From contig NZ_JAPDPC010000003.1 in NCBI RefSeq assembly GCF_026283945.1, forward strand, positions 62,001 to 126,000: a stretch of DNA of 64,000 nucleotides, given 5' to 3'. Of the stretch, positions 1 through 9,313 are shown one piece after another. The notes under the pieces were generated by a model that was given only the letters and a program-made list of their open reading frames with translations, was not told the origin of the DNA and made no database searches. How positions within the stretch are numbered: the stretch's first letter is position 1; each line of letters starts with the position of its first letter. The DNA is from Dyella humicola (GTDB lineage: Bacteria > Pseudomonadota > Gammaproteobacteria > Xanthomonadales > Rhodanobacteraceae). Both the position numbers and the translations under genes were made by a program.

Positions 1-1
1 G

Positions 2-1072
2 CTGGGCGTTGCCGCGGTGCTGGCCGGCGCCGGCCTCATGGTCAGCAAGCACCTGAAGATCGGTGACCTCGAACGTGGTGCGCCCGAGCTGCGAGCGGAT
101 TCACGCTACAACCGCGACAACGCCTACATCACCGGCAACTACTCGCTTTCCAGCGACATGTTCGCGGTGATCGTGAAGACGCCCGCCGAAGGCTGCCTCA
201 AGTACGCCACCCTGGTCGAGGCGGACCGCCTGGCCTGGACGCTGCGCCAGGTACCCGGTGTGCAGACGACGATCTTCCTTGGCGACGCGATACGTCAGAT
301 CACGGCAGGCTCGTATGAGGGCAGCCCCAAGTGGCTGACCATTTCGCGCAACCAGGACGTGCTCAACTACGGCGCGCAGCAGGCCTCGGTCAACAATCCG
401 GACTTGTTCAACAACGCCTGTTCGGTGATGCCGGTGATCGCCTATCTCACCGACCATCGCGCCGAGACGCTGGACCGCGTGGTGGCCGCCGCGCAGGCCT
501 TTGCCGCCAGCCACGGTGGGTCCGATCGCGGGTATCTGCTCGCCGCCGGCAGCGCGGGTATCGAGGCAGCGACCAATATCGTGGTGCGCCAGGCCGATCG
601 CACGATGTTGTTCTACGTTTATGGCGCCGTGATCGTGCTGTGCTTCATCACGTTCCGCTCCTGGCGCGCCGTGGTCGTCGCGGTGGTGCCGCTGATGCTC
701 ACCTCGATCCTCTGCGAAGCGCTGATGGTCGCCCTGGGCATCGGTGTGAAGGTGGCGACCCTGCCGGTGATCGCGCTCGGCGTAGGCATTGGCGTCGATT
801 ACGCGCTGTACCTGCTGTCGATCCAGCTCGCCCAACAGCGCGCCGGCGTGCCACTGCAGGACGCCTACCGCCACGCCGTGCAGTTCACCGGCAAGGTCGT
901 GGCCCTCGTGGGCATCACGCTGGCTGCGGGCGTGGTGACGTGGGCTTTCTCGCCGATCAAATTCCAGGGCGATATGGGCATCCTGTTGACCTTCATGTTC
1001 CTCTGGAACATGGTCGGCGCCCTCGTCCTGATCCCCGCGCTCTCCCATTTCCTGCTGCGCAAGGCCACATGA
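2..1072 (+). CDS. RND/MMPL-family exporter, C-terminal part (5' end outside window)
   Basis: The reading frame is already open at base 2, so the gene starts upstream of the window; 356 residues are visible. The first stretch is a periplasmic loop. From about residue 205 a run of hydrophobic helices follows, with the family-typical fourth-helix-like motif GVGIGVDYALYLL containing the Asp expected for proton coupling. The protein ends in a final helix and a short basic tail (LLRKAT). This is the second half of an RND-superfamily permease of the MMPL/SSD type, an inner-membrane proton-driven exporter of lipids or hydrophobic compounds. The substrate cannot be read from this fragment. No partner gene follows it directly. 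Confidence 0.85.
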   Translation: MGVAAVLAGAGLMVSKHLKIGDLERGAPELRADSRYNRDNAYITGNYSLSSDMFAVIVKTPAEGCLKYATLVEADRLAWTLRQVPGVQTTIFLGDAIRQITAGSYEGSPKWLTISRNQDVLNYGAQQASVNNPDLFNNACSVMPVIAYLTDHRAETLDRVVAAAQAFAASHGGSDRGYLLAAGSAGIEAATNIVVRQADRTMLFYVYGAVIVLCFITFRSWRAVVVAVVPLMLTSILCEALMVALGIGVKVATLPVIALGVGIGVDYALYLLSIQLAQQRAGVPLQDAYRHAVQFTGKVVALVGITLAAGVVTWAFSPIKFQGDMGILLTFMFLWNMVGALVLIPALSHFLLRKAT

Positions 1073-1417
1073 GGCGCGCAGGCGGAACCGTCACACCACC
1101 TTCGGCTGATCGGTCGAACATGGAATGCGCCTTGGAATGCGTCGCGGCAGTCGTCGACTTGCTATGGCCGCAGCAAAAGAGAGGAGCCGTCCAGGCAGCA
1201 AAGCCGAGTGCTGATGTCCGGCGTCGCGAGTGCCACGGCAAGACGAACTACGCGCGAGAACTTTGCCCCGGTGGGCACGGTCCCACTCCGTAATTGCGCG
1301 CGTCACTGGACGCAAGCCGTCTGCGCTGCCCCGGGGCAACTCGGCATCAGTCGACGACGAGGCTTTCAGGAGGTGACGCTCTGCCCTGCCTGACGCACGT
1401 CAACGGAGGTCGTGGTG
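1073..1417. other. Intergenic stretch without a recognised gene
   Basis: No reading frame here looks like a real gene. The only structure noted is a short perfect palindrome, TGCCCCGGGGCA, at 1327-1338. A good Shine-Dalgarno sequence (GGAGGT, 1405-1410) at the right end serves the next gene. Confidence 0.5.
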
Positions 1418-2140
1418 GTGAAGGATTACAGCCGCTCAAGCGCTACAGGTCGGGAAGAGTTCAACCCAAGCTGCCAGGTTTTCCTCGTGCCGTGGCCGGA
1501 ATGGGCTCGGGCCACGGTAGGTGGAACAGTGTTGGGACTTGTCACCCTGCTGCATCTGTTCCTGATCGTGTATTTGACCATTCCGCCAGTCCCGCCCGAT
1601 GAAGTGCACGAGCCGTTCACCGAAAGCAGTGCAAGCGCGCTGAAAGTGACCTTCGCCAAAGCGAGCCTCGGCGAAAGCACGCCGCCCGCGACCATGGTCG
1701 CGCCATCCGCCGGACACACGTTGCCCACGCTATCCAATGCGGCTGAGAAAAAGCGGCATGCGACCGCATCCTATGAAGCTGGCGCGCCGGTCGAATCCGT
1801 GGTCGCACCGAAGGATGAACGGACTGCCGATGCTCGCGTCGAACCAGAGCAAGTCACCAACCCTACGATCGCTTACAGGAGCCCATTGCTGCAGGGGAAG
1901 CCAATGGGAACGTCACTCCGAGATCCTCGTCGTCTGCCAGGCCATCCGGACGGCGCCTTGGTGAGCAGCGTTGCCCTCAGTGAGCCGCCGAGTATCCGAG
2001 AGTCCCTCAGGCTCGGGGGCCAGTTCCTGAATTGCAGCCAGGTGCGGATAGCGCGATTTCTATCGGCCAGCGAGATGGATAAGCGCCACATCACCAAACA
2101 ACAGCTTGATCAGGCGTTTACGGAATACGGCTGCACTTAG
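1418..2140 (+). CDS. Hypothetical single-pass envelope protein, TonB-like layout
   Basis: I do not recognise this protein. It has about 240 residues: a short basic N-terminus, one hydrophobic segment at about residues 33-55 (VLGLVTLLHLFLIVYLTIPP region), then a long Pro/Ser/Glu-rich linker. The small C-terminal part carries two cysteines (NCSQ and YGCT), which could form a disulfide in the periplasm. This layout resembles TonB-like energy transducers, but no TonB C-terminal domain motif is visible. Three consecutive GTG codons (1412, 1415, 1418) are possible starts. The third lies 7 nt after GGAGGT and is preferred. It stands alone between the exporter and the M61 peptidase. Confidence 0.6.
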   Translation: MKDYSRSSATGREEFNPSCQVFLVPWPEWARATVGGTVLGLVTLLHLFLIVYLTIPPVPPDEVHEPFTESSASALKVTFAKASLGESTPPATMVAPSAGHTLPTLSNAAEKKRHATASYEAGAPVESVVAPKDERTADARVEPEQVTNPTIAYRSPLLQGKPMGTSLRDPRRLPGHPDGALVSSVALSEPPSIRESLRLGGQFLNCSQVRIARFLSASEMDKRHITKQQLDQAFTEYGCT

Positions 2141-2303
2141 GCGATGGCTCCACAAGGATCGGGATTGATGGCGAGGGCCGCTTCCGCCTCATGGCGCGAA
2201 CCAACTGCCTCCGGCCTGGCCAGAAGGTACCCAACCCACTAGCCCCACCCGGCATCGGTGGTGTTAAGTTGCGCGACCATTCACTTGCTCGTCGGAGCCC
2301 TCC

Positions 2304-4262
2304 ATGTCCCGTGTTCGTCCTGCCGGTTCGCCGGTTGCTGCGCGTCGTAAGTTTTCGTGCCTGGCCCTGGCGCTAGCGGCGGCACTTGCGGCCGGTACCG
2401 TGGGTGCGCAGCAAGCGCGCACGGACGATGTGCCACCGCCGCAGGACACACCGTACGTCGGCACCGTGGGCATTCACGTCGATGCCAGCGACACCGCCCA
2501 GGGCATCTTCCGCGTGCATCAAACGATACCGGTGAAACCGGGTGCGTTGACCCTGCTGTATCCCCAGTGGATTCCTGGGGACCATTCGCCGACGGGCCCC
2601 GTCGCCATGCTCGCCGGCCTGACGCTCAGCGCCAACGGCAAGCCGATTGCGTGGAAGCGCGACAAATACAACGTGTACGCGTTCCATCTCGACGTGCCCG
2701 CGGGTGTCTCCTCGATCGATGCGTCGTTCCAGTACCTGTCGGGCCGCACCGACAGCGAAGGCTTCGACATCACCGACCGCATGATGGACATGGAATGGAG
2801 CAAGGTGGCGCTGTATCCCGCCGGCTACTACACCCGTGGCATCACCTTCGCGCCCAGCATGAAGCTGCCGCATGGCTGGCAGCTGGGCACGGCGCTGGAG
2901 ACGGCCTCCAAGTCGGGCGACACCGTCACCTTCAAGCCGGTGACGTTCAACAACCTGGTCGATTCGCCGGTCTATGCGGGCCAGTACTTCAAGCGCGTCG
3001 AGCTCAACCCGGGCGGCGATGCGCCGGTGTACCTGGACCTCGTCGCCGATGCGCCGAAGTACCTGGAGATGACGCCCGAGCAGCTGAAGGTGCACCGCGC
3101 CCTGGTGACGCAAGCGGTGAGCCTGTTCGGCTCGCACCACTACGACCACTACGACTTCCTGTTCTCGCTGTCGGATCAGATGGGCGGCAATGGCACCGAG
3201 CACCACCAGTCCAGCGAGGATGGCCTGGGTTCCGACTACTTCACCGGCTGGAGTGAGGCCGCGCCTGAGCGTGACCTGTTGGCGCACGAGTATGCGCATT
3301 CGTGGAACGGCAAGTTCCGCCGCCCGGTCGACCTATGGACGCCCAACTTCAACGTGCCGATGGGCGATTCGCTGCTATGGGTCTACGAGGGACAGACGCA
3401 GTACTGGGGTTTCGTGCTTACCGCCCGTGCCGGCATGTGGTCGCCGCAGCAGTTCCGTGACGCCCTGGCCATGGTGGCGGCCAACTACGATCGCAACCGC
3501 GAAGGCTTCCAGTGGCGCACGCTCGAGGACACCACCAACGACCCCACCGTTGCCCGCCGCTCGAGCTTGCCGTATCGCAGCTGGCAAATGAGCGAGGACT
3601 ACTACAGCGGCGGCCAGATGATGTGGCTGGAGGTGGACGCCAAGCTGCGCGCGCTGACGCATGACCAGAAATCGCTGGACGATTTTGCGCGCGCATTCTT
3701 CGGCGTCGACAGCGGCAGCTATGTGACGAAGACCTATACGTTCGATGACGTGGTGGCGGCGCTCAACGGCGTGGCCGCGTACGACTGGGCGAGCTTCTTG
3801 CGCGAGCGCGTCGACACGCTCAATCCGCCGCTGCAGAATGGCCTGGCGGCCACCGGCTGGAAGCTGGTCTACACCGACAAGGAAAGCGAATACGAGAAGC
3901 AGTACAACAGCCGCTCGGAACCGTCCCGTCACTTGTACAACTTCGCCTGGTCGATCGGCCTGACCATGAACGACAAGGACCAGGTCAACGACGTGCGCTG
4001 GAATGGGCCGGCCTTCAAGGCCGGCGTCAGCACCGGCGCCACCCTGGTTGCGGTGAACGGTCAGAACTATTCGAGCGACGTGCTGAAGGACGCGATCACG
4101 GCGGCCAAGGACAGCAAGGCACCGATCCAGCTGCTGCTGAAATACCAGGGCAGCTACCGCACGGTGTCGGTCGATTACCACGGTGGCCTGCAGTACCCGC
4201 ATCTGGTGCGCGTCGAAGGCACGCCTGATTACCTGAGCGAGATCATCGCGCCGCGCAAGTAA
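2304..4262 (+). CDS. M61 family metallopeptidase with PDZ domain, secreted
   Basis: This is a 652-residue zinc peptidase of the M61 (glycyl aminopeptidase-like) family. A signal peptide covers about residues 1-34, with a basic start, a Leu/Ala-rich core and a likely cut near VGAQQA. The N-terminal beta domain is followed by the zinc motif HEYAHSWNG at about residue 328. The likely third ligand is the Glu in WVYEGQTQYW about 30 residues later. A PDZ-like domain lies at about residues 545-635 and includes GVSTGATLVAVNG. Family members trim N-terminal residues, often Gly or Ala, from peptides in the periplasm. The start ATG has GGAG about 7 nt upstream. A strong palindromic terminator follows the stop. 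Confidence 0.9.
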   Translation: MSRVRPAGSPVAARRKFSCLALALAAALAAGTVGAQQARTDDVPPPQDTPYVGTVGIHVDASDTAQGIFRVHQTIPVKPGALTLLYPQWIPGDHSPTGPVAMLAGLTLSANGKPIAWKRDKYNVYAFHLDVPAGVSSIDASFQYLSGRTDSEGFDITDRMMDMEWSKVALYPAGYYTRGITFAPSMKLPHGWQLGTALETASKSGDTVTFKPVTFNNLVDSPVYAGQYFKRVELNPGGDAPVYLDLVADAPKYLEMTPEQLKVHRALVTQAVSLFGSHHYDHYDFLFSLSDQMGGNGTEHHQSSEDGLGSDYFTGWSEAAPERDLLAHEYAHSWNGKFRRPVDLWTPNFNVPMGDSLLWVYEGQTQYWGFVLTARAGMWSPQQFRDALAMVAANYDRNREGFQWRTLEDTTNDPTVARRSSLPYRSWQMSEDYYSGGQMMWLEVDAKLRALTHDQKSLDDFARAFFGVDSGSYVTKTYTFDDVVAALNGVAAYDWASFLRERVDTLNPPLQNGLAATGWKLVYTDKESEYEKQYNSRSEPSRHLYNFAWSIGLTMNDKDQVNDVRWNGPAFKAGVSTGATLVAVNGQNYSSDVLKDAITAAKDSKAPIQLLLKYQGSYRTVSVDYHGGLQYPHLVRVEGTPDYLSEIIAPRK

Positions 4263-4291
4263 GCGCCAGGGCGAGTGCCGGGATGGACGGC

Positions 4292-4315
4292 GGAGCAAGG
4301 CGCGCCTTGCTCCGT
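4292..4315 (+). terminator. Palindromic intrinsic terminator after the M61 gene
   Basis: A perfect 24-bp inverted repeat (arms CGGAGCAAGGCG and CGCCTTGCTCCG) starts 30 bp after the stop codon and is followed by TTTGT. It probably ends the M61 transcript. Confidence 0.7.
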
Positions 4316-4455
4316 TTGTCGTCGATGTGGGCTGTGAGGTGCACTGCCAGCGTGACGGAGAAACGAACGCTCGCCGACTTCGGCGGATTCATGGATGAGC
4401 CGTTCGGTTCGGCCGTGCGCCAGAGCCGCTGCGGCTCCGGCGCCCTCGGCACCCG

Positions 4456-5784
4456 CTAGAACTTGTACGAGATCATCAAGCGGTTATAGGTGAACGACTC
4501 GTTGCCCGGATTGAGGTTGCCGGCTCCGCCGACGGAGCGCTCCCAGCGATTGCGCAAGGTCAGGCCCTTCAGCACGCTGTCCATGTTGTAGACGATGTCG
4601 AAGTAGATATTGTGGCTGGTGCCGCGCGATTCCGTGGTGTACTTGGCGTAGGACGTCACCAGTTGCAGCTTGTTGTCGAAGAAGTTGTAAGTAGCCTTGG
4701 CCTTCCATGCGTGGCCGGGACCGGTTTCGACCAGGCCGCGGATCATCGACGTCGTGAACAGCGGGTCGGTGGCGTAGTTGGTGGTGTAAGGGGAGATCAA
4801 GGCGCCGCCGCCGACCGCGCTCGATTCCTGCTGGAGCTTGTTGTAGGCCAGGTCGATGCGACCATTGAAGGCCGTCGTGCCGATATTCGCGCCCCAGGCC
4901 TCGCTGCGCACGCGCGTGCCCGCTATGCCAAACAATTTGGTGTGGGTGTCGACCAGGATGTTGTCGTTGCCGCCGTTCTCGTTGACGTACTGCAGCGAAA
5001 GGGACGGATCGAAGTGCGTGCCGGTTTTCAGCGTGTACGTACCGTCCACGTAGCCCATTTGCGCGAAATTGATGAAGTCGTAGTACCAGCCCTGGGCTTT
5101 CACGGCGTCGTTGGTGTAAGTCGTGCCCGCGGCCCACACGCCATCGGCCCGCGGAGCGGTCGCCGGCAACGATCCGTTATTGCCAAACATCGAGTCGCCG
5201 TCGAAGGTGGAGGGGTAATAGAGGTTGTTGTAATACATGCCCGTGGACGTGCGACTCTTCCAGCTGTAGGTGCGGATACCGTAGAGGTTCCAGCCCGTGA
5301 GTGGAGTGACATCGACCAGGATGGCGTTGTACGACGCAGGAATGACCCGCGAATCGCTTTTCCCCATCCATGGCGTGTCGAGGTACTGGTAGCCGCCACG
5401 CACGAACAGCCAGTCGTCCTTGAACTGCAGGTAGGCCTGGCTAAAGGCACCGATGGAGTTGTTTGGCCCCATCAGCGAGGTATCGATCTTTGCCAGCGTG
5501 TCCGACTGAGTGCCCAGCGAGTTGGCGGTGACGAACGATCCGCCCAAGCTGAAGCCGCCGAGAAAGTTTCCTGTATGCGCATTGATCAACGCCGCCAGGG
5601 AAAATGCACTCGCATTGGGCGTATTCGGCGTGTCATACAACCGATCGAAGTTGTAAAGGCGGAGCTCGCCATCGACGTGCCCGTTGGCGATGATGTCGTT
5701 GGAGCCTTGGTTGTCGGCATGGCTCGTGGTGGTAAAGACGCCCAGGAAAACACTTGCCACTGCGATGGCCAGCTTCTGTCGCAT
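4456..5784 (-). CDS. Outer-membrane porin-like beta-barrel protein (OprD-like)
   Basis: A 442-residue protein with a clear signal peptide (MRQKLAIAVASVFLGVF, cut near SHA-DNQ). The rest alternates aromatic and polar residues in the style of amphipathic strands, and it ends in the outer-membrane signature LMISYKF with a terminal Phe. Overall it looks like an OprD-type substrate-specific porin, though no substrate can be named and the assignment rests on general barrel features. An upstream ATG at 5814 is possible, but the ATG at 5784 has GGGAGA 7 nt upstream and opens directly into the signal peptide, so it is chosen. It is a monocistronic gene convergent with the M61 gene. Confidence 0.75.
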   Translation of the reverse strand: MRQKLAIAVASVFLGVFTTTSHADNQGSNDIIANGHVDGELRLYNFDRLYDTPNTPNASAFSLAALINAHTGNFLGGFSLGGSFVTANSLGTQSDTLAKIDTSLMGPNNSIGAFSQAYLQFKDDWLFVRGGYQYLDTPWMGKSDSRVIPASYNAILVDVTPLTGWNLYGIRTYSWKSRTSTGMYYNNLYYPSTFDGDSMFGNNGSLPATAPRADGVWAAGTTYTNDAVKAQGWYYDFINFAQMGYVDGTYTLKTGTHFDPSLSLQYVNENGGNDNILVDTHTKLFGIAGTRVRSEAWGANIGTTAFNGRIDLAYNKLQQESSAVGGGALISPYTTNYATDPLFTTSMIRGLVETGPGHAWKAKATYNFFDNKLQLVTSYAKYTTESRGTSHNIYFDIVYNMDSVLKGLTLRNRWERSVGGAGNLNPGNESFTYNRLMISYKF

Positions 5785-6052
5785 ACGATCTCTCCCCAGA
5801 GTTCCCATACACATGGCGCACCCGCCATTCGGATTTCGCGTATTTTGCTAGAGCCCCAACCCTCGTGGTGGGAATTGTAACCAAATTGTCATAAATCGCG
5901 ACGTTTGTGGGGACAGGCGATATCGCCCCCGTCATGCCTAAAAGGGGGGCCTCGGAAGTACGCCCAGGCATCGAACAGGTGCACAAAAGGCTAGGCAAAT
6001 GGCACATCATCCGCGTGGCGAGAAACGTCGCCGCCAAGGAGTGCCCGCAGCC

Positions 6053-6433
6053 ATGCACTACTCAAGACTCTGCGCCGTGCTGATCGACTGCCAGTCACCT
6101 GATCTTGATCAGGCGGCCAGCTTCTGGGCTGAGGCGCTTGGCCGTCAGATCGATCCGGATCATCCAGGCACGCGTGGCAACTACCGCATGCTGGAGACCC
6201 CGCCCGACGAACCCATCGTGCAGATTCAACGCGTCAGCCACGAGAGCAGGGTTCACATCGACATTGAAACCGATGACATTCCCGCCGAGGTAAGTCGCCT
6301 GGAAGGGCTAGGTGCCAGCGTGGTCAGTCGCCTGGAGCGTTGGGTGGTAATGCAGGCTCCGACGGGACAACGATTCTGTGTCGTACGCGTGCAGCGACCG
6401 GGTTTTCCCAAGAACGCGAGACGCTGGCCGTAA
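6053..6433 (+). CDS. VOC-superfamily (glyoxalase-like) protein
   Basis: A 126-residue single-domain protein with the beta-alpha-beta-beta-beta pattern of vicinal oxygen chelate proteins. An opening strand (RLCAVLIDC) leads to a helix with FWAEALG, then a His-containing central strand (RVHIDIETDD) and a final strand GQRFCVVRV. Members bind small ligands or metals, and no substrate is indicated here. The ATG at 6053 opens exactly at the first strand and has AAGGAG upstream. The longer frame from 5999 adds an Arg-rich tail without similarity to the fold and is less likely. Confidence 0.75.
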   Translation: MHYSRLCAVLIDCQSPDLDQAASFWAEALGRQIDPDHPGTRGNYRMLETPPDEPIVQIQRVSHESRVHIDIETDDIPAEVSRLEGLGASVVSRLERWVVMQAPTGQRFCVVRVQRPGFPKNARRWP

Positions 6434-6765
6434 GGCGTCTGAAAAGAGGGGCGTGCGTGGCAGGGTGGGCCATTGCCCTTGGTCTTGTTCACCCCGGCGG
6501 CACTCGGGTTACGAGCATGTCCGTCGACGCGGCATCGGCCCCGTTGCGCGTTCTCCCCTTTTGGCGCGCCCTGAATTGGGTGCATGATGAAACGCGCGGG
6601 TCGATCGCTGGGGTCTGACCCCGTGTTTCGACCAAAGCGGCCATCCTTCGGCCATTGCCAGATCCCTATGCGAAAGATCAAACGTTCTCTGCTGGAAACC
6701 GATGATGCTTTGCCCACACCCGTAGGCATCGGCGACGCAAGCCAGGTACGACCCAAGACGGCCGT
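6434..6765. other. Upstream region of the 5-oxoproline operon
   Basis: No convincing gene is visible in these 330 bases. A 77-codon frame at 6584-6817 overlaps the start of pxpB and has no coding features that I recognise. The stretch probably carries the operon promoter, but no clear -35/-10 pair was found. Confidence 0.35.
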
Positions 6766-7530
6766 GTGCGTGCCGTGGGACCTCTCGCGCGCACTCCTAC
6801 GCGGCGTCGTCGCTTGACCCGCGCGGCGCCTGCTCCGCACATCGAACTTCTTTCGGAAGACGCCCTGCTGCTGCGTTTCGGCGAGAGCATCGAGTCATCG
6901 ATCAATGCACGCGTGCACGCGGCGGCGACCCGGTTGCGCGAGCAGCTTGCTGGCGTCGAGTGCGTGCCAGCTTATGCGAGTTTGTTGCTGCGCTTCGATC
7001 CGGCGCAGTGGGACGATAGCGACCCGGTGGCGCCAGCCCAACGCGTGAGCGAGCGAGTGATGGCGGCATTGCAGGAACTGCCGGATAGCGGCGACGGCGA
7101 CCGCGAGGTCGATATTCCGGTGTGGTACGGCGGCGACGCAGGGCCGGATCTGGCAGCGGTCGCAGCCCATGCAGGGTTTGCTTGTGACGAAGTGATCGCT
7201 CGCCATAGCGCGGCGACGTATCGCGTCGCCATGCTTGGCTTTGCCCCCGGCTTTCCTTATCTGCTTGGCCTCGATCCCACCTTGGCGATGCCGCGCCGGA
7301 GCGATCCGCGCATCAGCGTGCCGGCCGGCAGTGTGGCCATCGGCGGGGAACAAACCGGCATCTATCCACAAGCCTTGCCGGGCGGCTGGCAGCTGATCGG
7401 TCGCACGCCACGGCGTCTGTTCGATCTTCATGCGGCAACGCCGTCGCTGTTGCAGCCGGGAGATCGTGTGCGTTTCCGCGCGATCGATGAAGACGAGTTC
7501 CAGCGGCTTGCCGCCGAGGCGCGCCGATGA
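6766..7530 (+). CDS. pxpB: 5-oxoprolinase subunit PxpB (KipI-like)
   Basis: PxpB is one of three subunits of the bacterial ATP-dependent 5-oxoprolinase, which opens 5-oxoproline (pyroglutamate) to glutamate in the cytoplasm. Family motifs are easy to see: IPVWYGGDAGPDLAAVAA, then MLGFAPGFPYLLGL, then VPAGSVAIGGEQTGIYP and PGGWQLIGRTP. Length is 254 residues, against about 220 for the family. The extra is an Arg/Pro-rich N-terminus, so the true start may be the TTG at 6814, eight codons before the conserved IELL strand. Neither start has a strong ribosome site. It is the first gene of a translationally coupled operon and overlaps pxpC by ATGA. Confidence 0.93.
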   Translation: MRAVGPLARTPTRRRRLTRAAPAPHIELLSEDALLLRFGESIESSINARVHAAATRLREQLAGVECVPAYASLLLRFDPAQWDDSDPVAPAQRVSERVMAALQELPDSGDGDREVDIPVWYGGDAGPDLAAVAAHAGFACDEVIARHSAATYRVAMLGFAPGFPYLLGLDPTLAMPRRSDPRISVPAGSVAIGGEQTGIYPQALPGGWQLIGRTPRRLFDLHAATPSLLQPGDRVRFRAIDEDEFQRLAAEARR

Positions 7531-8510
7531 GTGTGTTCGTGATGAAACCCGGGCTGTTGAGCAGTCTTCAGGACGGCGGACGCCTGGGCTATGCCGCGCT
7601 CGGCGTAGGCAGGGCCGGCGCAGCGGATTGGCCCGCATGGCGGTTGGCGAATGCACTCGTCGGCAATGCCAATGGCGAAGCCGCACTGGAATTCACGCTG
7701 ATCGGTCCGACGCTTCGCTTCGAGCGGGCGACGGTGATCGCGCTGACCGGCGCGCCGGTGGACGCGCGCGTGGGCAATCAAAGCTTGCCCGGCTGGACGC
7801 GTTGCGTACTGCCCGCCGGTAGCGCGCTGCAGTTGGGCGGCATGCGGCATGGTTGCCGCGGCTATCTGGCGGTTCGGGGAGGGTTCGCGGCGGCGACCGT
7901 GCTCGGAAGCCGGAGCACAGACTTGAATGCACGCATCGGCCCCTTCGACGGACGCGCGCTGCAAATCGGCGACCAGCTTGAGGTAGGCGATGGCGATCCA
8001 GCGCTGCCGCCACGCTCGGTCAGGGCGCTGCAAATGATGCGTTGGGGGCTCGATCCGCAGCCCTGGTTCGACTATGGCCGGGCACCGTTGGCGCTGTGGC
8101 GTGGTCACCACTTCGACCAGCTCGACGACACCTCGCAACAGGCACTGTTCAAGGCCTCCTTCACCCTCAGCAAGGACAGTAATCGGGTCGCCAGTCGCCT
8201 GGACGGCCAACGGTTGAATTTGCGCCAGCCCATGGAGCTGATTTCCGAGGCGACTGTGCCGGGTACCCTACAGCTGCCGCCCTCCGGCCAGCCGATACTG
8301 TTGCAGGCCGAGGCGCCGGTGACCGGGGGTTATCCTCGCATCGGCCAGCTTGCGGCGGTGGACCTGCCGCGGCTCGCGCAGCGGCGGCCCGGCGATACCC
8401 TATGCTTCCGGGAGACCACCCTGAGCGAGGCTGCACAACGACTGGCCGCGCGCCGGCTGCGGCTGCAGCGCCTGCTCGAACACATCGAACGACGGTTGGA
8501 TTTCGCATGA
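7527..8510 (+). CDS. pxpC: 5-oxoprolinase subunit PxpC (biotin-dependent carboxyltransferase-like)
   Basis: PxpC (327 residues, normal length) is the partner of PxpB in the 5-oxoprolinase complex. The signature opening is visible: VFVMKPGLLSSLQDGGRLGY, then GRAGAADWPAWRLAN and ALEFTLIGPTLRF. Later blocks include GYLAVRGGFA and the C-terminal PPSGQPILLQAEAPVTGGYP. In the family, PxpB and PxpC form the allophanate-hydrolase-like part that activates the substrate, and PxpA supplies the hydrolase part. Its start overlaps the pxpB stop by ATGA, and its own stop overlaps the pxpA start in the same way, indicating translational coupling. Confidence 0.95.
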   Translation: MSVFVMKPGLLSSLQDGGRLGYAALGVGRAGAADWPAWRLANALVGNANGEAALEFTLIGPTLRFERATVIALTGAPVDARVGNQSLPGWTRCVLPAGSALQLGGMRHGCRGYLAVRGGFAAATVLGSRSTDLNARIGPFDGRALQIGDQLEVGDGDPALPPRSVRALQMMRWGLDPQPWFDYGRAPLALWRGHHFDQLDDTSQQALFKASFTLSKDSNRVASRLDGQRLNLRQPMELISEATVPGTLQLPPSGQPILLQAEAPVTGGYPRIGQLAAVDLPRLAQRRPGDTLCFRETTLSEAAQRLAARRLRLQRLLEHIERRLDFA

Positions 8511-9313
8511 CGCCTGACGTACTCAAGACCATCGACCTCAACAGCGACCTGGGCGAATCCTTCGGCGCATGGCGGATGGGCGATGATGCCGCGTTGCTCG
8601 CCATCGTCAGCTCGGCCAATATCGCCTGCGGCTTTCATGCGGGCGATCCGGACATCATGCGGCACACGGTGTCGCTCGCGGTGGAACACAACGTGGCGAT
8701 TGGCGCTCACGTCTCGCTCCCCGACCTGCAGGGGTTTGGCCGCCGCGAGATGGCGGTGACGCCGAACGAAGCCTATGCGATGACGCTGTACCAGATCGGC
8801 GCGCTGCACGGTTTTGCGCAGGCTGCAGGCACGCGCTTGCGCCACGTAAAGCCGCATGGCGCGCTGTATAACATGGCTGCGCGCGACGCGAAGCTGGCGG
8901 ACGCGATCGCGCAGGCGACGCGCGATTTCGATCCGACCCTGTGCCTGTTCGGCTTGGCGGGTTCGGCCTTGGTCAAGGCCGGCCTCGATGCGGGATTGCC
9001 GGTGGCTTCCGAAGCGTTCGCCGATCGCAGCTATCGTGCCGATGGATCGTTGCAGCCGCGTCGAGAACCGGGTGCGGTGATAACCGAGAGCGACCAGGCC
9101 ATTGCCCAAGCCATGGCGATAGCGCGCGAGGGCAGCGTGCGTGCTGTCGATGGCCAGATCATCTCGCTGCAGGCCGATACGTTGTGCGTGCATGGCGACG
9201 GCGCGCATGCGGTGGCGTTTGCCCGCAGCCTGCATGCGGCACTGGAAGCCGCCGGCATGGTCGTCGCTGCCCCGCATGTCTCACGCCCGATTACATCAGG
9301 CGCTCGCGCATGA
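8507..9313 (+). CDS. pxpA: 5-oxoprolinase subunit PxpA (LamB/YcsF family)
   Basis: PxpA (268 residues, family-typical) is the third 5-oxoprolinase subunit. The hallmark N-terminus IDLNSDLGESFGAWRMGDD is present. It is followed by SSANIACGFHAGDPDIM, with the conserved His and Asp, then GAHVSLPDLQGFGRREM and VKPHGALYN. The chosen ATG at 8507 overlaps the pxpC stop. A longer frame from 8402 exists but lies inside pxpC. Together with Pcp at the end of the operon it completes a route from pyroglutamyl peptides to free glutamate. Confidence 0.95.
   Translation: MTPDVLKTIDLNSDLGESFGAWRMGDDAALLAIVSSANIACGFHAGDPDIMRHTVSLAVEHNVAIGAHVSLPDLQGFGRREMAVTPNEAYAMTLYQIGALHGFAQAAGTRLRHVKPHGALYNMAARDAKLADAIAQATRDFDPTLCLFGLAGSALVKAGLDAGLPVASEAFADRSYRADGSLQPRREPGAVITESDQAIAQAMAIAREGSVRAVDGQIISLQADTLCVHGDGAHAVAFARSLHAALEAAGMVVAAPHVSRPITSGARA

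Noticed and set aside
1294-1602. A 102-codon plus-strand frame at the left end overlapping the orphan envelope gene
   Set aside because: No ribosome site, no domain, and it overlaps a frame with a clear membrane segment.
6605-6625. GGGGTCTGACCCC-like palindrome as a possible mobile-element trace
   Set aside because: A single short palindrome without flanking repeats or a transposase. Not enough to call an element.
6584-6817. 77-codon frame before pxpB
   Set aside because: Overlaps the start of pxpB, and its low-complexity translation has no recognisable features.
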